Below, one piece after another: positions 25,790-34,466 of a DNA stretch of 62,964 nt (the first letter of the stretch is position 1; the number at the start of each line of letters is the position of its first letter). The notes under the pieces are model-generated. The model worked only from the letters and a program-made list of their open reading frames with translations. It did not search any database and was not told where the DNA came from. The translations under genes and the position numbers were made by a program. This DNA is from Microbispora sp. H13382 (GTDB taxonomy: Bacteria > Actinomycetota > Actinomycetes > Streptosporangiales > Streptosporangiaceae). The stretch spans positions 1-62,964 of the forward strand of contig NZ_JABBXA010000033.1 of the NCBI RefSeq assembly GCF_014161445.1, read 5' to 3'.

Positions 25790-26776
25790 TCACGCGAGGG
25801 CCTGCCGTCGCTGTACGCGGATGTAGATCAGCCCGAAGACCAGGGCCGCCACGATCAGCAGGTTGCCGACCGCCGCCCCGCGGCCGAACTCCGGCAGCAG
25901 GTTGCCGAACCCCAGCCGGTATGACCAGGTGGCGAACGTGGTGGAGGACTCGCTCGGCCCGCCCCTGGTCATGATCCAGATGATGTCGAACACCTTCAGC
26001 GTGTAGACCAGCCCGAGCAGCAGCGTGATCGCCGAGACCGGCCGCAGCAGCGGGAAGGTCACGTACCGGAACCGCCGCCAGCCGGTCGCGCCGTCCAGTT
26101 CGGCCGCCTCGTAGACGGCGGGATCGATCGCCTGGAGGCCCGAGTAGAGAACGACCAGGTTGAAGGGGATGCCGATCCAGACGTTGGCGATGATCACCGA
26201 CCACAGCGACCAGTCCGGCGAGGTCAGCCAGTGGACGGGCTCGACACCGAAGACGGCGAGCGCCGCGTTGACGACGCCGGACTCACTGTCGAGCATCCAC
26301 GACCACGTCGAGGACGACACGATCAGCGGTAGCAGCCACGGCACCAGGAACAGGGCCCGCAACGTGGCCGACAGCGGGAAGTTCTTGACGAAGAACACGG
26401 CCAGCGCGAGCCCGATGGTGAACTGGAGGACCAGGGACGCCAGCGTGAACACCACCGTGTGCCACAGCGCGGGACCGAACGTCGGGTCGCCGAGGACCTT
26501 GGCGTAGTTGGCCACTCCGGTGAAGGGCGCGTCGCCTCGGACGAACGAGCGCACGGTGTAGTCGCGCAGGCTCAGCTCGACGTTGCGGTACAGCGGATAG
26601 GCGTAGAACACCAGCAAGTAGACGACGACGGGGGCCAGGAAGGCCCAGGCCGCCCACTGACCGGCCGCGGTACGGCGGAGCGACGCCCGCCGGCCGCCGG
26701 GGCGCGGCCGGGCCGGAGCCGGTCTCCGCCCCTCTGCCGGCGGCGGCGCGACCGATGCGTGTGTCGCGTGGTCCAT
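25790..26776 (-). CDS. MalF-type carbohydrate ABC transporter permease
   Basis: A 328-aa membrane protein. A proline- and arginine-rich cytoplasmic N-terminus of about 40 residues precedes six spans. The EAA loop (VYEAAELDGATGWRRFRYVTFPLLRP) is intact. Partner of the MalG-type gene downstream. The ATG at 26776 follows GGGGA on the reverse strand, 91 nt after the binding-protein stop. Confidence 0.92.
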   Translation of the reverse strand: MDHATHASVAPPPAEGRRPAPARPRPGGRRASLRRTAAGQWAAWAFLAPVVVYLLVFYAYPLYRNVELSLRDYTVRSFVRGDAPFTGVANYAKVLGDPTFGPALWHTVVFTLASLVLQFTIGLALAVFFVKNFPLSATLRALFLVPWLLPLIVSSSTWSWMLDSESGVVNAALAVFGVEPVHWLTSPDWSLWSVIIANVWIGIPFNLVVLYSGLQAIDPAVYEAAELDGATGWRRFRYVTFPLLRPVSAITLLLGLVYTLKVFDIIWIMTRGGPSESSTTFATWSYRLGFGNLLPEFGRGAAVGNLLIVAALVFGLIYIRVQRRQALA

Positions 26777-26867
26777 GCTGTCCCCTCGTCCGGCGGACGT
26801 CCGGCGCCGGATCCGGCATCCGGCGCGACGTCGCCCCCGGACCCCTCCCCCGCCGCACGCGCCGCTG

Positions 26868-28163
26868 CTACTGTGTGGCGCTCGCGGCCGCGGCCTGCGC
26901 GTCGCCCATCGCCTGCTGCGGGCTCTTCGACCCGCTCAGCGCCGCCTGCACCGCGCCCCACATCGGCTCGGAGATCTTCGGATACTTGGTGCCGAGATCG
27001 TCGCTGGTGCGGCCCTTGGCGGCCTTGACCGCCTCCACCCAGACCGCCAGGTCGGGGTTCTCGGCCACCTGCTTGGCCTGCACCTGCTCCGTCGGCGCGA
27101 CGTACGACAGGGCGGTGGTCGTGGTCAGGGAGTTGTCCGTGCCGGTCAGGCAGGTCACCAGCTTCCGCGAGGTGGCGTAGCGCCCGGTGTCCTGCTGCAC
27201 GGGGATGCCGACGAACTCGCCGCCGGTCGGCGCGGGAGCCGTCCCGCCGTCCTTGGCGGGGATCGGGATGATGCCGTAGGCGAAGCCGGCCTTCTCGGCG
27301 GCGGCCAGCTGCCAGGTCCCGTTCTCCGCGAAGGCGAAGTCGCCGGAGGCGAACTCCTGCCAGCTTGTGGTCTGCGTGTTGTTGATGACCGAGTTGGGGG
27401 CGTACCCCTTCTTCAGCCAGTCGGTCCACAAGGCGACCGCCGAGACGCCCTCGGGCGAGTCGAGCGTGGTGAGCCGCGCGCCCGACCCCCAGAACCAGGG
27501 CAGGAACTGGAAGCTGCCCTCCTCGGTGCCGATCGCCGAGAACGTGATGCCCTTCTTGCCGGCCGCCTTGACCTTCTCCAGCGCGGCGGTGAGCGAGGCC
27601 CAGTCCCGCACCGAGGCGATGTCCACCCCGGCCTTCTTGAGCACGTCCTCGTTGTAGTAGAGGGCCAGCGTGTTGGCCCCGATCGGCACGCCGTACGACT
27701 TGCCGCCGATCTGCCCCGCCGCGAGCAGGTTCGGCGCGACGGCCGAGGTGTCGAGCCTGTTCTCCTCCGTCGTCGTCAGCACCCCCGCCTCGGCCAGCGT
27801 GGAGACCACCGGGTTGTCGACGACGAGCACGTCCGGCGCGTTGCCCTGCTGCGCGGCCAGCAGCGTCTTGTTCGTCAGGTCGGTGGTGTCGTAGGCGGTG
27901 CGCTCGACCGCGACCCCCGCCTGGGCGCCGCACGTCTCCAGCAGTTTCACCCACTCGGAGCCCTTGTCGTGCTGCGGGTACGGGTCCCAGATCGTGTAGG
28001 TCCCGCCGCCGGCCGCCCGGCCCGCCCCCGTCGTGGCCTCACCGCCGGACGATCCGCCGGACGACCCGCCGGACGACGAGGAGCACGCGACGAGACCGCC
28101 CGCGGCCGCCAGCGCCACCAGACCCAGACCGGCCGCCCGCCGGCCCGTTGCCGCTGATCCCAT
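26868..28163 (-). CDS. Carbohydrate ABC transporter substrate-binding lipoprotein
   Basis: A 431-aa lipoprotein with lipobox LVAC near residue 27, followed by a Ser/Gly-rich tether. The mature part is a type II (MalE-like) sugar-binding protein (YTIWDPYPQHDKGSEWVKLL, YGVPIGANTLALYYNEDVLKKAG, FAFAENGTWQLAAA). It is the first gene of the operon, with GGAGG before ATG 28163. The promoter with LacI-type operator at 28203-28247 lies directly upstream, and the LacI gene is divergent. Location next to a GH63-like hydrolase suggests an oligosaccharide ligand. Confidence 0.92.
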   Translation of the reverse strand: MGSAATGRRAAGLGLVALAAAGGLVACSSSSGGSSGGSSGGEATTGAGRAAGGGTYTIWDPYPQHDKGSEWVKLLETCGAQAGVAVERTAYDTTDLTNKTLLAAQQGNAPDVLVVDNPVVSTLAEAGVLTTTEENRLDTSAVAPNLLAAGQIGGKSYGVPIGANTLALYYNEDVLKKAGVDIASVRDWASLTAALEKVKAAGKKGITFSAIGTEEGSFQFLPWFWGSGARLTTLDSPEGVSAVALWTDWLKKGYAPNSVINNTQTTSWQEFASGDFAFAENGTWQLAAAEKAGFAYGIIPIPAKDGGTAPAPTGGEFVGIPVQQDTGRYATSRKLVTCLTGTDNSLTTTTALSYVAPTEQVQAKQVAENPDLAVWVEAVKAAKGRTSDDLGTKYPKISEPMWGAVQAALSGSKSPQQAMGDAQAAAASATQ

Positions 28164-28202
28164 GATCTGACCTCCGCTGCGTTCCGCGGCTGGTAGTACT
28201 AT

Positions 28203-28247
28203 CGAATCGGTTCGCATGAAGATAGGCCCGCTCATCGCGTACGTCAA
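28203..28247 (-). promoter_or_regulatory. Promoter and LacI-type operator of the MalFG-type operon
   Basis: On the reverse strand: -35 TTGACG (28247-28242), 17-nt spacer, -10 TATCTT (28224-28219), four bases, then the operator CGAACCGATTCG (28214-28203). It differs by one base from the perfect palindrome CGAATCGATTCG. Confidence 0.75.
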
Positions 28248-28280
28248 TGGGGTCCTGCGGATACAGCCGGATTCGTCGGC

Positions 28281-28301
28281 TCTATCGATTCGACCTACGA
28301 T
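28281..28301 (+). promoter_or_regulatory. Probable autoregulatory LacI site and -10 box
   Basis: TCTATCGATTCG (28281-28292) keeps nine of twelve bases of the local LacI operator. It lies just before a -10-like TACGAT (28296-28301), 34 bp upstream of the LacI start. No clear -35 box is seen. Confidence 0.45.
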
Positions 28302-28334
28302 GGTGGGGCCGGGGACGAGCGGTTGAGGAGCGGG

Positions 28335-29348
28335 ATGAACATCGGGGAGATCGCCAGGCGATCGGGCGTGTCGCGCAGCACCGTCTCCTACGCTCTGAGC
28401 GGCAAGCGCCCGGTGTCGGAGACCACCCGGCGGCGCATCCAGGCGGTCATCGACGAGCTGGGCTACCGTCCCAACGCCACCGCGAGGGCGCTCAAGGAGG
28501 GCAGGACCCGCACGATCGGCCTGGTCATCCCCCCGGCCAGCCAGCGCCTCACCGAGATGCAGCTCGGCTTCGTCGCCAGCGTCGTGGACGCCGCCGCGCG
28601 CGCCGACCTCGACGTCCTGCTGTCGCCCTCGGGGGGCGAGCACGATCGCTCATTCGAGCGGGTGGTCGGCGGCAGACGCGTCGACGGCGTGATCCTCATG
28701 GAGATCCGGATGGAGGACGACCGGGTCAGCCGCCTGCGGCAGACCGGCCTGCCGTTCGTCGGCATCGGCCGCACCAGCCGTCCCGACGAGATGTCCTGGG
28801 TGGACATCGACTACGAGACGCTGATCTCCCAATGTGTGCACCATCTGGCCGACCTGGGCCATCGTCGCATCGCCCTGGTCAACCGCTCCACCGAGCTGAT
28901 GGCCGCCGGATACGGCCCGGCCCATCGGGCCCAGGCCGGTTTCAGCCAGGCCGTGGCGGAACGCGGCCTGGAGGGCGTGCAGACGTGCTGCGCCGACGAC
29001 GCCCGCGCCGGCGTGTCCTGCGTGGGGCGGCTTCTCGCCGAACACCCCGATCTCACGGCCATCGCGACCATCAACGAGACCGCCATGCCCGGCATGTACC
29101 GCGCGATCGAGCGTGCGGGCCTGACCGTGCCGCGCGACTTCTCCATCGCCGGCGTCGCGGGCCGGCACTGGGCCGAGAACCTGCATCCGCCGCTCACCGC
29201 CGCCGACGTGCCCGCCGACGAACTCGGCGCCCAGGCCGTCGACCTGCTCATCCGGCAGATCTCCGACCCCGCCACGCCTCATCGCGGGGCCCTCGTCGCC
29301 CCGCCCATCTCCCTGCGCGGGACGACCGGGCCCGCACGCCCGCGCTGA
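28335..29348 (+). CDS. LacI-family repressor of the local sugar regulon
   Basis: A 337-aa regulator with an N-terminal LacI helix-turn-helix and hinge (IGEIARRSGVSRSTVSYALSGKRPVS, GYRPNATARALKEGRT) and a periplasmic-binding-like effector domain (IGLVIPP to ISLRGTTG). The ATG at 28335 follows GAGGAG and places the HTH at the very N-terminus, as normal. It is divergent from the MalFG-type operon with operator copies in between. Identical operators at 20649 and 21003 suggest that it also controls the RbsA-type operon and the GH39-like enzyme. The inducer is probably a plant-wall sugar. Confidence 0.9.
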   Translation: MNIGEIARRSGVSRSTVSYALSGKRPVSETTRRRIQAVIDELGYRPNATARALKEGRTRTIGLVIPPASQRLTEMQLGFVASVVDAAARADLDVLLSPSGGEHDRSFERVVGGRRVDGVILMEIRMEDDRVSRLRQTGLPFVGIGRTSRPDEMSWVDIDYETLISQCVHHLADLGHRRIALVNRSTELMAAGYGPAHRAQAGFSQAVAERGLEGVQTCCADDARAGVSCVGRLLAEHPDLTAIATINETAMPGMYRAIERAGLTVPRDFSIAGVAGRHWAENLHPPLTAADVPADELGAQAVDLLIRQISDPATPHRGALVAPPISLRGTTGPARPR

Positions 29349-29362
29349 CCGGGGATCGACGA

Positions 29363-29404
29363 GGTGACGCCCGGCGCCGCGCCGATCGGGGCGGCGCCGG
29401 GCGT
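29363..29404. terminator. Strong hairpin after the LacI gene
   Basis: A perfect 16-bp stem (29363-29378 with 29389-29404) with a 10-nt loop lies 15 bases after the LacI stop. It may also stop transcripts from the convergent ThuA-DUF1080 gene. Confidence 0.7.
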
Positions 29405-29469
29405 CATGTCGCACCGTGTTGTCACACGGACACGTCCCACGGTGCTGTCACACCGTCATGTCACACCTG
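29405..29469. repeat. Five tandem 13-bp units
   Basis: Units start at 29405, 29418, 29431, 29444 and 29457. The common core is TGTCACAC (variants TGTCGCAC and CGTCCCAC). The array begins exactly where the terminator stem ends. It lies 58 nt before the stop codon of the convergent gene. Function is unknown. Confidence 0.65.
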
Positions 29470-29526
29470 TCATGCCACATAGGTGCCTGACGGAGCCTCA
29501 TGACCTCTCGGGATGAGCGGGTGATC

Positions 29527-31362
29527 TCATACCCGGGTCCACTTCTGGTTGTTCTGGCCGTTACATGTATAGATCTGCGCCTTTGTGCCGTTGGCGGTGC
29601 CGCTGACATCCAGGCACTTGTTCGCCCCGACGGCGGTGATGCTGCCGTCGGAGTTGAAGCGCCACTTCTGGTTGTTCTGGCCGTTGCAGTCCCAGATGAT
29701 GACCGCGGTGCCGTTGGCGGTGCCGCCACCATTGACGTCCAGGCACTTGTTGCCGTAGACGCGCAGCTCACTGGCGCTGGTGGAGGTCCACTTCTGGTTG
29801 TTCCCGCCGTTGCAGTCCCAGATCAGCACCTGCGCGCCGTTCGACTGCGAAGCGCCGTTGACGTCCAGGCAGCGGTTCGACGCCACACCCCGCAGCGCGC
29901 TCGTCCCGCCGGCGGGCGGGGTCGGCGACGCGGACGGAGAAGCGGACGGCGACGCCGGCGGAGAAGGCGACGGGGACGGAGAGGGCGAGGACGACGGGCC
30001 GCTCAGTTCCTTGATGCGGATGTTCCGGAAGGACACCACGTCGCCGGACCCGTGGTTCTGGATGCCGATGTAGCCCTGCTGCAGGGACCGCACCGGGTCC
30101 GAGTTGGTGAAGTCGTTGATCTTGGTGCCGTTGAGGAACACCTGCAGCCGCTCGCCCTCGACGAGCAGTTCGTAGGTGTTCCACTGACCCGGCGGGTTCA
30201 GCGCCGCGTCACGTGCGGTGAGGTCGGCCGACTTGAAGCCGTAGATCGCCCCGGTCGTCTTGTCCGCGGTGTCGGTGGCGTCGATCTGGACCTCGTACCC
30301 GGTGTCGAGGGCCGTCTGGGGGTCGCTGGTGGCCGGGAAGCCGACGACCACGCCGGAGTTGGAGTCGCCGGTCATCCTCCAGTCGAGCTTGAGGGAGTAG
30401 GAGCCGAGCTCCTTGGCGTTGTACCACAGCATGCCCATGCCGCCCTGGGAGGTCAGCGTGGCGTCGCTGTTGGCGAACGAGCCGGGCCCGGCCTGCGTCC
30501 AGCCGGTGGTCGACCCGTTGTACAGGGTCGTGTAGCCGTTCTCGGGACGGCAGTCGGCGTTCGTGGCCTTAGCCGCGTAGCGGATGCCGCCGAGAAGCAG
30601 GGTGCGGAAGTTGGAATCGGAGTACGACTCCTGGGTGTGCCCGAGCCCTGTGTAGAACGACCGGCCCGCCGCCTGCGGGTGGCACCAGGTGATCGGGTGG
30701 TCGCCCATGTTCCCGCCGCTGTAGCTGCTCTCGTTCAGGCTCTGCAGCACGTGCACGTTGGCTCGCGGGTTGGTGCGGTAGTTGTACCACTCGTCGGTGC
30801 GCGTCCAGGTCTGGCCGAGATGGGCGGTGGCCGCGTGCGCGCGGTCCTCCTCCTTGAGGGTGGCCTGCTGGATCGCCGGGTGGTCTTTGAACCAGGCGCC
30901 CATCAGCTGCCCGTAGTAGGGCCAGTCGTACTCGGTGTCGGACGCCGAGTGCACGCCCACGTAACCGCCGCCGCCGTCCACGTACGACTGGAAGGCGGTC
31001 TGCTGGGAGGCGTTCAGCACGTCACCGGTGGTGCTGAGGAAGATCACGGCCTTGTACTGCGCGAGGTTGCCCGTGGTGAACGCGTTCGCGTCCTCCGTGG
31101 CGTCCACGGTGAAGTCGTTGGCGGAGCCGAGCGAGCGAATGGCCTGGATTCCGGCGGGGATGGAGTCGTGCCGGAACGCGGCCGTCTTGGAGAACACCAG
31201 CACCTTGAAGGCGGCGGCCTGGGCGTGCGTGGCGGGGACCACCATCGCGGCGGCGGCGGTGGTGAACGCCACCGCGGTCGCCGACAGGCGTCGCAGCACC
31301 GATGTCTTCCGGTCGCTCCCCGCGCCGCGCCCGGAGGCTGCGGGGGTCAGATGTCGCAGCAT
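29527..31362 (-). CDS. Secreted ThuA-DUF1080 (3-keto-disaccharide hydrolase-type) protein with RICIN domain
   Basis: A 611-aa exported protein with a long twin-region signal ending near AQA-AA (about residue 48). A ThuA-like domain (about 50-270; FKVLVFSKTAAFRHDSIP, VGVHSASDTEYDWPYYG, HPITWCHPQAAGRSFYTGLGH) is joined to a DUF1080 concanavalin-like domain (about 277-452; YTTLYNGSTTGW, DSNSGVVVGF, NTYELLVEGERLQVFLNG, YIGIQNHG). DUF1080 members include 3-keto-disaccharide hydrolases, and ThuA proteins act in 3-keto-sugar metabolism. A PSPSP linker and a RICIN domain (about 488-611) follow. The third RICIN repeat lacks a few residues (CLDVSGTANGTK). The ATG at 31362 follows AAAGGA. It lies directly downstream of a secreted PQQ-type sugar dehydrogenase, which may supply its substrate. 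Confidence 0.88.
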   Translation of the reverse strand: MLRHLTPAASGRGAGSDRKTSVLRRLSATAVAFTTAAAAMVVPATHAQAAAFKVLVFSKTAAFRHDSIPAGIQAIRSLGSANDFTVDATEDANAFTTGNLAQYKAVIFLSTTGDVLNASQQTAFQSYVDGGGGYVGVHSASDTEYDWPYYGQLMGAWFKDHPAIQQATLKEEDRAHAATAHLGQTWTRTDEWYNYRTNPRANVHVLQSLNESSYSGGNMGDHPITWCHPQAAGRSFYTGLGHTQESYSDSNFRTLLLGGIRYAAKATNADCRPENGYTTLYNGSTTGWTQAGPGSFANSDATLTSQGGMGMLWYNAKELGSYSLKLDWRMTGDSNSGVVVGFPATSDPQTALDTGYEVQIDATDTADKTTGAIYGFKSADLTARDAALNPPGQWNTYELLVEGERLQVFLNGTKINDFTNSDPVRSLQQGYIGIQNHGSGDVVSFRNIRIKELSGPSSSPSPSPSPSPPASPSASPSASPTPPAGGTSALRGVASNRCLDVNGASQSNGAQVLIWDCNGGNNQKWTSTSASELRVYGNKCLDVNGGGTANGTAVIIWDCNGQNNQKWRFNSDGSITAVGANKCLDVSGTANGTKAQIYTCNGQNNQKWTRV

Positions 31363-31480
31363 GGATTTCCTTTCGTCGCGGCGCCCGGCGCGGTCCCCGT
31401 CTCGTCGTCGAGGGCGGGGCCGTGCCGGGCGCCGCATCAGGTGGTCGGTCGGATGGTGGGGAGTGGTCTGCGGGACGGCG

Positions 31481-34351
31481 TCAGACGCGTGTCCACTTCT
31501 GGTTGTTGCCGCCGGTGCACGACCAGATCTGCACCTTGGTGCCGTTGGCCGTGCCGCTGCTCGCCACGTCCAGGCACTTGTTGGCCCCGACCGCGGTGAT
31601 CGTGCCGTCGGAGTTGAAGCGCCACTTCTGGTTGCTCTGGCCGTTGCAGTCCCAGATGATCACCGCGGTGCCGTCCGCCGTGCCTCCGCCGTTCACGTCG
31701 AGGCACTTGCTGCCGTAGACCCGCAGCTCACTGGCGCTGGTGGAGGTCCACTTCTGGTTGTTCTGGCCGTTGCAGTCCCAGATCAGCACCGTCGCGCCGT
31801 TGGTCTGGGAGGCGCCGTTGACGTCCAGGCACCGGCCCGACGGCACGCCCTTGATCGAGGTCGTGCTCCCCGCGGGAGGAGTGGGCGAGGCCGACGGCGA
31901 CGGAGACGGAGACGGAGAGCTGGAGGTGCCGGTGTCGAGGGTGAAGGCGTCCAGATCGAACAGGTATCCCTGCCCGGTCGCCCCGCGGAACACCAGATAC
32001 AGCGTGGTCGTCCCCGCCGGCGCTCCGCTGAGGTTCGCCGAGACGTCGGCGAAGGTCTCCCAGCCGCCGGTGGCCGCAACGGTCACCGTGCCCAGCAGCG
32101 TGCCGGTCGCCGAGCCCGCCCGCACCTCCAGCCGGCCGCCCACGCCGCCGGACGACACCCGCGCGGTGATGCGCGTGGCGTTGGCGAGGTTGTAGGGGGT
32201 GAAGGAGATCCAGTCGCCGTCGTCGGTGTAGCCGACGGTCTTGCCGCCCTCGGCGGTGGTGTGGTCGGCCGTCTGCAGGCCCTGCTGCGCGCCGAAGTGC
32301 TCGGCCTGGCGGTGCCGCGGCTGCAGCGTCCGGACGACGGTGGTGGTCAGGCCGCCCTTGTCGGTGTAGGACGCCTGCAGCACCCCGTAGATGTTGGCCG
32401 CCGAGTCGTGCTCACCATCCACCGGCACCGCGATCGACCCCGAACACCCACTCTTGGAGGTGATCTGGTGGGCGTGGCTGTCATGCCCCAGCAGGTAGGT
32501 GACCGACACCGCCGAGCAGTCGATCGTCCCGTCCTCCGGATCGGACACATTCACCTGGAAGGGCACCGTGTCGCCGAAGGAGAACAACTGCCCCTCCACC
32601 GGCGAGACGAACGCCACCGACGGCGCGGTGTTGCCCACGTTCACCGTCACACTCGCCGTCCCGGTCAGCCCCTGCGGGTCACGGACGGTGAGCGTCGCGG
32701 TGTAGGTGCCGTTGGTGGTGTAGGTCTTGGCCGGGTTGGCCGACGTGGAGGTGGTCCCGTCGCCGAAGTTCCACGAGTACGACAGTGTGCCGCCCTCGGG
32801 GTCGGAGCTGCCCGCGGAGGAGAAGTTCACCGTCAGCGGCGCCGCCCCGGAGGTCTTGTCCGCGCTGGCTTTGGCGATCGGGTTGCGGTTGGCCTTGCCG
32901 ACGTACTCGATCCGGTACAGCGCCTGGTTGTTGCTGCCAGTGCCGTAGTCCAGGACGTACAGCGCGCCGTCGGGGCCGAAGGCCATGTCCATCACCTGCG
33001 TCCCCGACCAGGGGAACGCGCTGATCTCGCCGTACCCGCCGTCCGAGCGGACCTCGATCGCCTTGATCCACTTGCGGCCGTACTCCCCGGCGAAGAACCG
33101 CCCGTCCAGCGCCTGGGGGAACTTCACTGAGGAGTTCAGGTTCGGGTCGTACCGGTAGACCGGCCCGCCCATCGGCGATTCGGACCCGCCGCCGAACTCC
33201 GGCGGCGACCCGGCGTCCCCGCCGTAGCGGATCCAGGCCGGCTTGGCCGCCGGGAGCGTGGACAGCCCGGTGTTGCGGAAGGAGGCGTTGGTCGCCCCGC
33301 CCGAGCAGTTGAACTTTGGCCCGGTGCTGTTGGTCGCGAAGTTCCACCGGTTGTAGGTCTCGTTGCTGCTGTTGGACCCGGTGCAGTACGGCCACCCGTA
33401 GAACCCCGCGCTGGTGATCCGGTTGAACTCCACCTGCCCGTTCGGCCCCCGGCTGGAGTTGGTCGACCCCGCGTCCGGCCCGTAGTCGCCCAGGTAGACG
33501 ACCCCGGTGGCCTTGTCCACGCTCATCCGGAACGGGTTACGCAACCCCATCGCGTAGATCTCCGGCCGGGTCTTGGCCGTCCCCGGCGGGAACAGGTTCC
33601 CGCTCGGGATCGTGTACGACCCGTCCGGCTGCGGCGTGATCCGCAGCAGCTTGCCCCGCAGGTCGTTGGTGTTGGCCGCGGTGCGCTGCGCGTCGTACTG
33701 CGGGTTGCGGTCGGTCCGCTCGTCCACCGGCGAGTATCCGGCCGACTCGAACGGGTTGCTGTCATCACCCGTGGTCAGATACAGGTTCCCCGCCGCGTCG
33801 AAGTCGATGTCACCCCCCACGTGGCAGCACATGCCCCGGTCGTTGGCCACCTCCAGCACGACCTTCTCACTGTTCAAATCCAGCGTGTCGTCGGACTTGA
33901 GCGTGAACCGGGACAGGTTCAAATGCCCCTTCCACTGGTCGAACTGCGACTGCGACCCACTCGACGGGGCGTCCCCGTTCGGGGTGCTCAACCGCGGCGA
34001 GTAGTACAGCCACACATACCGGTTGGTCGCGAAGTTCGGGTCGACCGCGACCCCCTGCAACCCCTCCTCGTCATGGGTGTAGACGTTCAGCTTCGCCGCC
34101 ACCTTCGTCCCCCCTGTAGGGGAGGTGATCCGCAGCGTGCCATCCCGCGCGGTGTGCAGCACCGACCGGTTCGGCAACACCGCAAGCGACATCGCCTCCC
34201 CCAGATTCCCCCCACCGGTCGCCATCGCGACCTGCTGGTAATCGGACGCCGGGATCGTCAACGCGTTCGCCGCCGGAACATTCAGCGCCATCGGCACAGG
34301 AGCCAGCAGCGCCAGCGTGGCCAGCATCACCGGCCACGGACGTCGGGACAT
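31481..34351 (-). CDS. Secreted PQQ-dependent sugar dehydrogenase with PKD, CBM6-like and RICIN domains
   Basis: A 956-aa exported protein with signal peptide 1-30. A glucose/sorbosone dehydrogenase beta-propeller (about 33-485) carries CCHVGGDIDFDAAGNLYLT, TNDLRGKLLRI, AMGLRNPFRMSVD, GFYGWPYC and SPMGGPVYRY. The His in HVGG matches the propeller's likely catalytic base. PKD (about 488-575, YSWNFGDGT), a beta region with GHDSHAHQ, a CBM6-like domain (about 695-810), a PSPSP linker and RICIN (about 833-956) follow. It lacks the ThuA domain fused to its paralogue at 11324; here ThuA is in the next gene. Such enzymes oxidise sugars using PQQ and pass electrons to external acceptors. ATG 34351 has AGGAAGGAA upstream. 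Substrate is unknown. Confidence 0.9.
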   Translation of the reverse strand: MSRRPWPVMLATLALLAPVPMALNVPAANALTIPASDYQQVAMATGGGNLGEAMSLAVLPNRSVLHTARDGTLRITSPTGGTKVAAKLNVYTHDEEGLQGVAVDPNFATNRYVWLYYSPRLSTPNGDAPSSGSQSQFDQWKGHLNLSRFTLKSDDTLDLNSEKVVLEVANDRGMCCHVGGDIDFDAAGNLYLTTGDDSNPFESAGYSPVDERTDRNPQYDAQRTAANTNDLRGKLLRITPQPDGSYTIPSGNLFPPGTAKTRPEIYAMGLRNPFRMSVDKATGVVYLGDYGPDAGSTNSSRGPNGQVEFNRITSAGFYGWPYCTGSNSSNETYNRWNFATNSTGPKFNCSGGATNASFRNTGLSTLPAAKPAWIRYGGDAGSPPEFGGGSESPMGGPVYRYDPNLNSSVKFPQALDGRFFAGEYGRKWIKAIEVRSDGGYGEISAFPWSGTQVMDMAFGPDGALYVLDYGTGSNNQALYRIEYVGKANRNPIAKASADKTSGAAPLTVNFSSAGSSDPEGGTLSYSWNFGDGTTSTSANPAKTYTTNGTYTATLTVRDPQGLTGTASVTVNVGNTAPSVAFVSPVEGQLFSFGDTVPFQVNVSDPEDGTIDCSAVSVTYLLGHDSHAHQITSKSGCSGSIAVPVDGEHDSAANIYGVLQASYTDKGGLTTTVVRTLQPRHRQAEHFGAQQGLQTADHTTAEGGKTVGYTDDGDWISFTPYNLANATRITARVSSGGVGGRLEVRAGSATGTLLGTVTVAATGGWETFADVSANLSGAPAGTTTLYLVFRGATGQGYLFDLDAFTLDTGTSSSPSPSPSPSASPTPPAGSTTSIKGVPSGRCLDVNGASQTNGATVLIWDCNGQNNQKWTSTSASELRVYGSKCLDVNGGGTADGTAVIIWDCNGQSNQKWRFNSDGTITAVGANKCLDVASSGTANGTKVQIWSCTGGNNQKWTRV

Positions 34352-34431
34352 AAGAGAGATTCCTTCCTGACATGAGCAATTAGTCAGGGCAATGGCGCGC
34401 GCCGCCGCGCTGTTGCCGGTGGACGAGGTTT

Positions 34432-34454
34432 CCGGGAGGGGTGCCGCCTCCCGG
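34432..34454 (-). terminator. Short hairpin after the polyesterase gene
   Basis: An 8-bp stem CCGGGAGG/CCTCCCGG (34432-34439 with 34447-34454) lies about 13 bases past the stop codon of the reverse-strand gene at 34467. Confidence 0.45.
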
Positions 34455-34466
34455 TTCGGTTCGTTG

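Noticed and set aside
29405..29469. Tandem repeats as a CRISPR array
   Set aside because: Units are 13 bp without spacers and no cas genes are nearby.
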